Source: UBA5239 sp040394635
GTDB taxonomy: Bacteria > Verrucomicrobiota > Lentisphaeria > Victivallales > Victivallaceae
DNA length: 64,000 nucleotides
Assembly: GCA_040394635.1 (NCBI GenBank)
Contig: JBEBRW010000009.1
Span: 54,034 to 118,033 of the forward strand
Direction of reading: 5' to 3'
Shown here piece after piece: positions 52,566 through 60,040 of this stretch (positions within the stretch are counted from its first letter, which is position 1; every line of letters begins with the position of its first letter). The notes under the pieces were generated by a model, which saw only the letters and a program-made list of their open reading frames with translations, ran no database searches and had not been told where the DNA came from. Made by a program: the position numbers and the translations under genes.

Positions 52566-53786
52566 ATGAATACGCCTCAAATAGCACTGGTCGGAGTCAG
52601 CGGGTACGGCAAGGTACACTATGATTACCTGAAAGCACTGGCCGATCAGGGAAAAATCAAGCTTGCCGCGGCAGTGATCCTTCCGGAAAGCATGGAACGG
52701 AGCAAGGCCACCGCGGAAGAACTGAGGTTGCACGGAGCGGCGATTTTCGCCGGCGACGATGAGTTGCTGGAAGCCATGGGCGATTCGCTGGATCTGGTTT
52801 GCCTGCCGGTGGGAATAGAGGCGCACCGGCCGATGACCTGTAAGTTCCTTGAACGCGGCATCAATGTACTGGTGGAGAAACCGGCGGCCGGATGCGTGGA
52901 GGATGTTCAGGCGATGATCGACGCGGAAGAAAATTCGAAAGCTTTTGCCGCCGTCGGGTTCCACAATATGTACGGGCGGGATTTTCACGCGATCAAGTGG
53001 GAGATTCTTTCCGGTAAATACGGCCGGCTCAGGAACATATCGTTCAAAGGCGCCTGGGGACGCGACGATCTTTACTATACCCGCAACAACTGGGTGGGCA
53101 AATGCCGCCTGTCGGACGGTTCGGCGATTTTCGATTCTCCGACCAGCAATGCATTTGCACACTACCTGAATATTGCGCTGTTCTGCTCGGGAGAGGATTT
53201 CCGGACGACCGCTCATGCTTGCGCCATGCAGGCCGAACTGGCACGGACCCGTGACATCGAAACCTTCGATACCTGCGGCATCCGGGTGGTTACCGCCGGC
53301 GATATTCCGATTCAGGTACTGATGACCCACGCCACCGCCAAAGACTGTGAGCCATACCTGCGCTTTGACCTGGAACGCGGCCAGATTCATTGGGATGTGA
53401 ATATCAATAAATGGTTTATTCTCAATTCACAGGGCGAAAAAATCCGCGAGGAAGCACTGCCGGACTGGCGCAAATCGATGTTCGACGATGTGGTGGCGCG
53501 CCTGACCGATCCTTCGGTTTTCGTCTATACCCTGGCCAATTCGCTGGAACACGCTTTCTGCATCGAAAAGCTGCATCAGCTTTTTACGGTCAGGCCCCTG
53601 CCCGCCGATGAATACCGGATACTGGCCGACCGTTATGGACAGCGTGACATCCCGGGGATTCTGGCTGCTTTTGACAAGGCTTTCCGCCTGAATCTGTTGC
53701 CGTCCGAGGCCGGAGCATCCTGGAGCCCGCCGGCAGAAATGAAGTATCTCGATAATATCCTGCTCTGTCATGCGGTCAATCTCTAG
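52566..53786 (+). CDS. Gfo/Idh/MocA family oxidoreductase (module G)
   Basis: 406 residues. Rossmann domain IALVGVSGYGKVHYDYLKAL for NAD(P), and the EKP motif in INVLVEKPAAGCVEDVQAM. The C-terminal domain includes GFHNMYGRDFHAIKWEILSGKYGRLRNISFKGAWGRDDLYYTRNNWVGK and SPTSNAFAHYLNIALF, with a histidine at the usual catalytic position. It is longer than its paralogue at 32019 and clearly a different subfamily. Placed between a pseudopilin and a GH35 enzyme, it may oxidise the released sugar or act on a glycoside directly. Substrate unknown. Confidence 0.9.
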   Translation: MNTPQIALVGVSGYGKVHYDYLKALADQGKIKLAAAVILPESMERSKATAEELRLHGAAIFAGDDELLEAMGDSLDLVCLPVGIEAHRPMTCKFLERGINVLVEKPAAGCVEDVQAMIDAEENSKAFAAVGFHNMYGRDFHAIKWEILSGKYGRLRNISFKGAWGRDDLYYTRNNWVGKCRLSDGSAIFDSPTSNAFAHYLNIALFCSGEDFRTTAHACAMQAELARTRDIETFDTCGIRVVTAGDIPIQVLMTHATAKDCEPYLRFDLERGQIHWDVNINKWFILNSQGEKIREEALPDWRKSMFDDVVARLTDPSVFVYTLANSLEHAFCIEKLHQLFTVRPLPADEYRILADRYGQRDIPGILAAFDKAFRLNLLPSEAGASWSPPAEMKYLDNILLCHAVNL

Positions 53787-53825
53787 AGCGCATCTTCCGC
53801 GGAACCCTGCTGAAAGGATACTGAA

Positions 53826-55883
53826 ATGTATTGTTTTAAGAAATTTGAAAAGACACCGATTTTTGAGAATCACCTGAACCTCGGCGGCAAAAATCCGGCC
53901 GGAGTGGAAATCAGTTTGACCAGCGCCTGCCTGATCCGTGCGGGAAAACCGTGGATTCCGGTCATGGGGGAGTTCCACTTCTCCCGCTGCAACCGCTCGT
54001 ACTGGGGGCGGGAACTGGCCAGGATGAAAGCCGGCGGCATCACGCTGGTGCCGACTTATTTATTCTGGATTCACCATGAGGAGATCGAGGGCGAACTCAA
54101 TTTTTCCGGCGACAATGATATCCGCGCCTTCGTCGGGGAATGCGGCAGAATCGGCCTGGACGTCGAGATTCGCATCGGCCCCTGGTGCCACGGCGAATGC
54201 CGCAACGGCGGGCTCCCGGACTGGCTGCTGAAAAAAGATTTCCCGCTGCGCCGCAATAATCCCGGCTATATGGCCTGCGTACAGAAATGGTACGCCGCAA
54301 TTGCCCGTGAAGTGAAGGGCCTGTTTTATCAAGACGGCGGCCCGATCGTGGCCATTCAGCTTGAAAACGAATATACCGAGGGTGCGGATCATCTGGCCGC
54401 GCTCAAGGAACTCGCCATTGCCTGCGGCATGATCGCCCCGTTGTACACCGTCACCGGCTGGAACGATAGTGCGGGCGCCAGAATACCGGTTGACGAGGTC
54501 CTGCCGTTGTTCGGCGGATATTGCGACGCGCCGTGGGACCCGGGTATCGAAAAACTTCCGCCGTCGTCGCATTACTTTTTCAATCAAATGCGCAATGACT
54601 CTGCCATCGGCAAAGATTTACTCTCGATTCAGGAAAAGTCCGACGACGGCTGGCTGCTGCCGTATGAGCGCTACCCCTTTGCCACCTGCGAGTTGGGCGG
54701 CGGCCTGCAGAACACCCATCACCGGCGCTACATCATCGAAGGTATGGATATTTATGCCGTTTCGCTGGTGAAGCTGGGCTGCGGCAATAATCTGCCGGGG
54801 TATTACATGTACCACGGCAGCACCAACCCAGTCGGCCGACTCTCCACGTTTCAGGAATCGAAAGCCACGGGATACCCCAATGATTACACGATTCTCTCGT
54901 ATGATTTCCAGGCCCCGCTTTCCGAATACGGCGAAGTGCGCGAGCAGTACCGGCTGCTGAACCTGCTGCATCTTTTCCTGCAGGATTTCCAGACATGGTT
55001 CGCGCCGCTCTCCGCCGTGGACGCCCTGGCCGAAGTGCCGCGCGGCGATGTCGATTCCCTGCGGTACGGCATGCGTACGGACGGCAAATCCGGGCTGGTT
55101 TTCGTCAATCATTACCAGCGCCGGAGTAAACTCGCGGATATTGCCGGCGCGGTGATCGACACCGGTTGCGGAGTGGTTTTCCCGCCGGTCGACGTGCGGG
55201 GCGATGTCAGCTTTTTCATGCCGTTCCGCATGAAGCTCGACAGCGTTAAGTTGGAGTGCGCCACGGCGCAGCCGGTTTGCCGCCACGGCAACACTTTTTT
55301 CTTCGCGGAAATCCCTGGCATCGCGCCCCGGTATCGATTCGCGCCTGATTCAGTGATGACCGGAGCCGATTTCACGGTCGGAAACATCCGGATCATCACC
55401 CTGCCCTGGGACACCGCCAGGTATCTGCGCCGCCTGAACGGCGAAATATATATCGGCAGAAACTGCGATCTTTACTGGTTCGAAAACCGGATATGCGCCG
55501 TTCAGGACGGCCGGTTCGAGTATCTGCACTGGACCGGAAATAATTTCGAGACATTTCAGCTGGGAGAAACCTGTGTGCCGGCGACGGTGGTATTTGAACC
55601 GGTCGCAGCCGCTCCGTTTGAAATCCCGAAACTCTTCGCTCCGGAACTGCAGATCGGCGGCGAGCGTAAATTGACCTGGAAGAAAATTCAGGTTGACCGC
55701 GCCAATGGCTTCATCGAAATCCCGGACATCTGCGATGCCGCACAACTCTATGCGAACGGAGAATTGATCGCCGACAACTTTTATTACGGCAGGCCCTGGC
55801 GGCTTCCGGCCGCACTGCTTCACGGCAGGGAATGCTATCTGGTTTACTCCGAATACCGAGGCGAATTTTATCACGAATTTTGA
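53826..55883 (+). CDS. GH35-family beta-galactosidase-like enzyme
   Basis: 685 residues, no signal peptide, probably cytoplasmic. The GH35 barrel is clear: PVMGEFHFSRCNRSYWGRELARMKAGGITLVPTYLFWIHHEEIEGELNFSGDNDI, IRIGPWCHGECRNGGLPDWL, general acid E182 in VAIQLENEYTEG, and probable nucleophile E289 in FATCELGGG. Beta domains follow, ending in a jelly-roll-like part (LYANGELIADNFYYGRPWRLPAALL). Expected to remove terminal beta-galactose from oligosaccharides, though GH35 also includes exo-beta-glucosaminidases. Shine-Dalgarno AAAGGA. Last gene of module G. Confidence 0.9.
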   Translation: MYCFKKFEKTPIFENHLNLGGKNPAGVEISLTSACLIRAGKPWIPVMGEFHFSRCNRSYWGRELARMKAGGITLVPTYLFWIHHEEIEGELNFSGDNDIRAFVGECGRIGLDVEIRIGPWCHGECRNGGLPDWLLKKDFPLRRNNPGYMACVQKWYAAIAREVKGLFYQDGGPIVAIQLENEYTEGADHLAALKELAIACGMIAPLYTVTGWNDSAGARIPVDEVLPLFGGYCDAPWDPGIEKLPPSSHYFFNQMRNDSAIGKDLLSIQEKSDDGWLLPYERYPFATCELGGGLQNTHHRRYIIEGMDIYAVSLVKLGCGNNLPGYYMYHGSTNPVGRLSTFQESKATGYPNDYTILSYDFQAPLSEYGEVREQYRLLNLLHLFLQDFQTWFAPLSAVDALAEVPRGDVDSLRYGMRTDGKSGLVFVNHYQRRSKLADIAGAVIDTGCGVVFPPVDVRGDVSFFMPFRMKLDSVKLECATAQPVCRHGNTFFFAEIPGIAPRYRFAPDSVMTGADFTVGNIRIITLPWDTARYLRRLNGEIYIGRNCDLYWFENRICAVQDGRFEYLHWTGNNFETFQLGETCVPATVVFEPVAAAPFEIPKLFAPELQIGGERKLTWKKIQVDRANGFIEIPDICDAAQLYANGELIADNFYYGRPWRLPAALLHGRECYLVYSEYRGEFYHEF

Positions 55884-55985
55884 AATTAATCATTGAATAA
55901 AGCAAACATTTTTGCAGTGGCGGCTTGAAAAAATATTGAAAACCTGCATCTTAATAATGAATTAAATCAACATTGGGATGACTGG

Positions 55986-57008
55986 ATGGAAAAGACGATG
56001 GTGACACGGGCGGAAGTCGCCGCCTTGGCAGGGGTTTCGCCCATGACGGTGACCCGGGTGCTGAACAACAGTTCGGCAGTAACGCCGGAAACCCGGCAGG
56101 CGGTTCTGGCCGCCTGTACAAAATTGAATTACCGGCGCAATGCTTTCGCTTCCGGGCTGCGCTCCCGGCAGAGCCATGCCATCGGCGTGATGGTGCCGAC
56201 GTTCCGCCATGCATTTTACGGCAGGCTGCTTTCGTCGCTGGAAAAAACGGCGCGCGAATACGGTTATCACATCATCACCGTTCAGATCGACTCCGAGCAG
56301 GAAGGCGCCGATATGCAGTGGGAGCGGCTGGAGTTCCTGTTTTCGCGGCAGGTGGATGGCCTGATCCTGGAACTGAGCCTGGCGCCGGAGGTCGAGGAAA
56401 AACTGCTGGCCGAAAATATCCCGGTGGTATTCGTCGATGCGCCGCCGCTGCACAAAGAGTTCGACTACTTCGGCAGTTCCGACGAATACGGAACCTGGGA
56501 GCTGACCCGGATGCTGTTGAAGCTGGGACACCGCCGGATTGCCTTTGCAGGGGGTGGCAGCTGCCGTACGTCCGAGGCCCGGTGCCACGGCTGGCAGCGG
56601 GCGCTGAAGGAAGCCGGGCTGGACTGTGAAGCCGGAGCGGCTTTTCCGCGTAATTTCGATTTTGAGGACGGCGTGGAAATCGTCGGTGCCTATTTCGAGC
56701 AACTGCGGCAGTTTTCCGCGATTGTCTGCGCCAACGATTATGTCGCGGCGGGCATGATCGCCGCATTTCAGGAGCGCGGGGTCAGGATTCCGGACGAACT
56801 CTCCATCACCGGATTCGCCGGGGATGAGATCGGACGCTTTATCCACCCCTCCCTGACCACTTACGAGCAGCCGATCGAAAAAATCGGTGAGCTTGCGGCA
56901 CTGCATTTGATTCAGAAGATCCAGCAGCCGGGGGCACCGCTGCCGGTCCGATGGGAGCAAATCAGGGGCAAGGTAATCGTCCGCCGCTCCGTCATGGAAA
57001 TCCGGTAA
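55986..57008 (+). CDS. LacI-family regulator (module H)
   Basis: 340 residues. Helix-turn-helix TRAEVAALAGVSPMTVTRVLNNSSAVTPETRQAVLAACTKLNYRRNAFASGLRSRQS, including a good hinge helix. Sensor domain: IGVMVPTFRHAFYGRLLSSLEKTAREYGYHIITVQ, ELTRMLLKLGHRRIAFAGGG, IVCANDYVAAGMIAAFQERGVRIPDELSITGFAGDEIGRFIHPSLTTYEQPIEKIGELAALHL, very typical of ligand-responsive LacI repressors. The ribosome-binding site and promoter are weak. A palindrome behind the next promoter is the likely target. Confidence 0.93.
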   Translation: MEKTMVTRAEVAALAGVSPMTVTRVLNNSSAVTPETRQAVLAACTKLNYRRNAFASGLRSRQSHAIGVMVPTFRHAFYGRLLSSLEKTAREYGYHIITVQIDSEQEGADMQWERLEFLFSRQVDGLILELSLAPEVEEKLLAENIPVVFVDAPPLHKEFDYFGSSDEYGTWELTRMLLKLGHRRIAFAGGGSCRTSEARCHGWQRALKEAGLDCEAGAAFPRNFDFEDGVEIVGAYFEQLRQFSAIVCANDYVAAGMIAAFQERGVRIPDELSITGFAGDEIGRFIHPSLTTYEQPIEKIGELAALHLIQKIQQPGAPLPVRWEQIRGKVIVRRSVMEIR

Positions 57009-57044
57009 AAAATTGAAAAACTCGACTTTTCTTGAAATCGGCTA

Positions 57045-57072
57045 TTGACAATGCCTGATTTTTATGTATAAT
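57045..57072 (+). promoter_or_regulatory. Sigma-70 type promoter of the module H pseudopilin operon
   Basis: TTGACA at 57045-57050 and TATAAT at 57067-57072, 16-bp spacer. The start point would fall at the left end of the following palindrome. Confidence 0.8.
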
Positions 57073-57080
57073 ATAAAGCA

Positions 57081-57096
57081 ATGGTCACGTGATCAT
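57081..57096 (+). promoter_or_regulatory. Candidate LacI operator: palindrome with core TCACGTGA
   Basis: ATGGTCACGTGATCAT is palindromic over 16 bp except for one mismatched pair. It lies at about +3 to +18 of the predicted transcript and directly downstream of the LacI gene at 55986, so it is a strong candidate for that repressor's site. Confidence 0.65.
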
Positions 57097-57132
57097 TCAT
57101 AATTAACAAGGCATTAAACAGAGGAATGGAAA

Positions 57133-57834
57133 ATGAACGACAGGGTTGACAGGCGAAATATTTTCACACTCATTGAGCTCCTGGTAGTAATCGCTATCAT
57201 CGCAATCCTTGCTGCAATGCTGCTGCCGGCATTGAACGCCGCAAGAGAAAAAGCACGTACGGTCAATTGCCTCAGTAATCTCAAGCAAATGGGACTTGGC
57301 GCCAACCAGTATCACGGCGATTACGACGATTACTTTCTGCGAGGCATCGGGACGAACAATATGGATCGAATCTGGTTCAATCAGTTGTATCCTTATATCA
57401 ATGCAATCAAGGTGTTCCAGTGCCCCTCGGTGCCGAAGCCCTACATCGAAGACGGACGTTTCTTCAATGATGGCGAGGATACTCCCTACCAAAATACCTA
57501 TGCGATCAATACCTACCTGAATAATGGCGACCGGACCGGTACTCCCCTGCCCAAATGCAGTTTCAAAACCAGCGAAGTGAAATCGATGAGCATGCTTCCT
57601 TATATTATGGATATTTACAACGCGGCGTGGTCGGCGGAGTGGGTATACCAGATTTCCGCAGCCTCCCGCCCGATGGGCAATACCTTCAACACGGTTCACG
57701 GCGCCAATGAACGCGGCAATACGGTCTGGGGCGATGGTCATGCATCCACCAATGGGCAAATGGAAATGAACACTCTGGGCAATTCATTGAATACCGGAGC
57801 AGGTGCGCATATAAATTTCCTGCGCGGCTGGTAA
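57133..57834 (+). CDS. Pseudopilin-like protein (module H)
   Basis: 233 residues. MNDRVDRRNI precedes FTLIELLVVIAIIAILAAML. The helix AREKARTVNCLSNLKQMGLGANQYHGDYDDYF follows. C-terminal motif VHGANERGNTVWGDGHAS keeps the H...DGH pattern with eleven residues between. Shine-Dalgarno GAGGAA. The gene is the first of an operon with two large enzymes and a fucosidase and has its own promoter separate from the regulator. Confidence 0.92.
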   Translation: MNDRVDRRNIFTLIELLVVIAIIAILAAMLLPALNAAREKARTVNCLSNLKQMGLGANQYHGDYDDYFLRGIGTNNMDRIWFNQLYPYINAIKVFQCPSVPKPYIEDGRFFNDGEDTPYQNTYAINTYLNNGDRTGTPLPKCSFKTSEVKSMSMLPYIMDIYNAAWSAEWVYQISAASRPMGNTFNTVHGANERGNTVWGDGHASTNGQMEMNTLGNSLNTGAGAHINFLRGW

Positions 57835-57850
57835 AAAGGGACAACACGAC

Positions 57851-60040
57851 ATGCAAAAAATGAAATTTCTGTTACTGTTGTGCGTAATCGGAATCTTTTC
57901 CGGTTATGCGAATGATGTAAATGTTGCCTTTGTTATCGGCGTGCAGGATAAGGAAGCGGACCAATTCACCACGGAAAACGGATGGCAACTGACACGGTAC
58001 CGGGACACCGAGCTTGAAAAGCTGGCCGGTTCGCTTAACCAATACCAGATCGTGATCTGGGGCTCACTAGCCGGATATCAGAAAAATCTGCCCTGGCAGA
58101 ACTACAACCAGGCCCTGCGCCAATACATCGAAAACGGCGGCATCTTCATTGTCCTCGACGGTAACTATGCCTCGGCCACCACTGATATTTTCGGTTCCTG
58201 GGGCAACGATTTCCAACTGAAGAGAAATACGCAGTGCATCATGCAAAAACACCAGAAAGGCGTTTTCCCGAAAATCGACCGGAAATTCCCGGTCAACCGC
58301 ACTCCTTATGAACTGTATGGACTCTTCGACGGGTACCCGGACGGCTGGGCGCATTTTGAAGCCCTGCCGCGGGCGTGGCAGGTACTGGCCCGTTGTCCTG
58401 ACAACGGCGCATTCATGATCATGCGGCACCTGGGCCAGGGAAGCATGGCGGTATTGGCTTATGCATTGTTCAATATCCATGAACGGCAGATCATGCTCGA
58501 GGCGCTGGCGTCGAACCTGCTGGCGGAGAAGAACCAGAGAAAAGAGGGATTCCGAATAACTGCGTTCAATCTTTCCGACCGGTTCGAAAAGGGAAATGCC
58601 CATATTGAGCTCTCCGGCAAGGTTGCAGCAGCTACCGCCGAAGTATTGCTGAACGGCAAAACCGTGGCTTCGCAGGAGTTGAAAGTTGGAATGAATGAAA
58701 TTCCGTTTGAAGTCGATGAACTTGGAAAGTTAAGGTTCATCCTGAAAAAGCAGGGAAATCCGATTGTCTCAAAGCATGTCGAGGTGGTCGCTCCGATCGC
58801 CCTTGCCAGTACCAGATATACGGTGTACCCGCTGATCGCAAATCAGGTCCGGTTGTATGTGAAAGCCGCCGAAAAAGATTTCCTGAGCGCTCAGTACCAG
58901 ATTGCGTTTTTCGTTGATGAAAAACCGTTTGCGACGGTGAAACAGCTGGAAAATGGTATTTTTCTGGCCGATTTCTCATCGTTGGCCCCCGGCGAATACG
59001 AAATTTCGGCGCGGTTGATGGAGCATGACAAGATGTTGTTCAATGCCAAACCTGTAAACATCAAGATCATGGAGAAAAATCCGCGCGTGGCGATTTCAAC
59101 CCGGGGAATCATGGAGATCGAAGGGAAACCGTTTTTCCCGCTCGGCCTCTATCATGTCTCGAAAGATGACCGGCTGCCGTTGGAAAAACGCGACGAAGTC
59201 TTGCGTTTTGCGGCGGAAAACGGCTACAATATGCTCCACGTATCCGTCAAGCGGGGCGAAGCGAAAGAGTCGTTTCAAAAGTTTCTGCATGCGGCGCGGG
59301 AACGCAATATCATGATCCTGCCCGAGAGCGACCAACTGACGCAGTCCGTCCAATGGTATGCCGGAGATCCGGCCATCCTGGGCTGGAATATCGGCGACGA
59401 ACCGGACCTGGAGGGCATATCGGCGGCCGTGTTCCAGCAGCGGATGCGTGATTTGAAGGTAATCGACGCGGAACACCCCTCGTATACCGTGTTTATGAGA
59501 ACCGAGTCGGTCGAGAAATACTGGCCGGTTACCGAACTGGTGGCAGTGGACCCCTACCCGGTTCCAAGGCACCCGCTGGATGCCGTTTATAAATCGGTCG
59601 CATCGACCAGGGACGCCCTGACGGGCACCGCCTCGGGATTGATCGCGGTCCTGCAGGGATTCGGCTACGAAAATGATCCCACTTTTACCTTGCCGAGCAA
59701 CCGCCAGGTACGCAATATGTTTTATCAGGCGCTGGTGGCCGGAGCCAAGGGAATCATCTTTTACACCTACCAGGATGGACGTTTCTACCTGCCGGATCAC
59801 CCGGCGCTGTGCGAACTGCTGAAATCGCTCCCCGCGGAGTTTAAAGAGCTGGAAGATTTCCTGTTGAGCGGTGAGTATCGCGAATTGCCGACGAATGTCG
59901 CCGGAGTTTATGCTGCCGAATGGAAAAAAGAGGGCGCGACGCTGGTCATCGCCGTCAATACCACCGGCAGGGCCGTGCAGATTATGCTGAATGGGAAACG
60001 GATATCCATCGCCCCGGAAGAGGTAAATATCCAAAAATGA
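57851..60040 (+). CDS. Secreted putative glycoside hydrolase, GH2/GH-A-like barrel
   Basis: 729 residues; signal peptide MQKMKFLLLLCVIGIFSGYA (a second ATG at 57860 would also serve). The N-terminal 210 residues look like a glutamine-amidotransferase-type domain (YQIVIWGSLAGYQKNL, YIENGGIFIVLDGNYAS). Two Ig-like beta domains follow (about 230-410). The C-terminal barrel starts at GIMEIEGKPFFPLGLYHVSKDDRLP and contains GDPAILGWNIGDEPDLEGI, where the Glu of DEP is a plausible general acid, and VDPYPVPRHP and ARGA-type strand ends (AGAKGIIFYTYQDG). No CAZy family can be named. It overlaps the next gene by four bases (ATGA). Confidence 0.82.
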   Translation: MQKMKFLLLLCVIGIFSGYANDVNVAFVIGVQDKEADQFTTENGWQLTRYRDTELEKLAGSLNQYQIVIWGSLAGYQKNLPWQNYNQALRQYIENGGIFIVLDGNYASATTDIFGSWGNDFQLKRNTQCIMQKHQKGVFPKIDRKFPVNRTPYELYGLFDGYPDGWAHFEALPRAWQVLARCPDNGAFMIMRHLGQGSMAVLAYALFNIHERQIMLEALASNLLAEKNQRKEGFRITAFNLSDRFEKGNAHIELSGKVAAATAEVLLNGKTVASQELKVGMNEIPFEVDELGKLRFILKKQGNPIVSKHVEVVAPIALASTRYTVYPLIANQVRLYVKAAEKDFLSAQYQIAFFVDEKPFATVKQLENGIFLADFSSLAPGEYEISARLMEHDKMLFNAKPVNIKIMEKNPRVAISTRGIMEIEGKPFFPLGLYHVSKDDRLPLEKRDEVLRFAAENGYNMLHVSVKRGEAKESFQKFLHAARERNIMILPESDQLTQSVQWYAGDPAILGWNIGDEPDLEGISAAVFQQRMRDLKVIDAEHPSYTVFMRTESVEKYWPVTELVAVDPYPVPRHPLDAVYKSVASTRDALTGTASGLIAVLQGFGYENDPTFTLPSNRQVRNMFYQALVAGAKGIIFYTYQDGRFYLPDHPALCELLKSLPAEFKELEDFLLSGEYRELPTNVAGVYAAEWKKEGATLVIAVNTTGRAVQIMLNGKRISIAPEEVNIQK

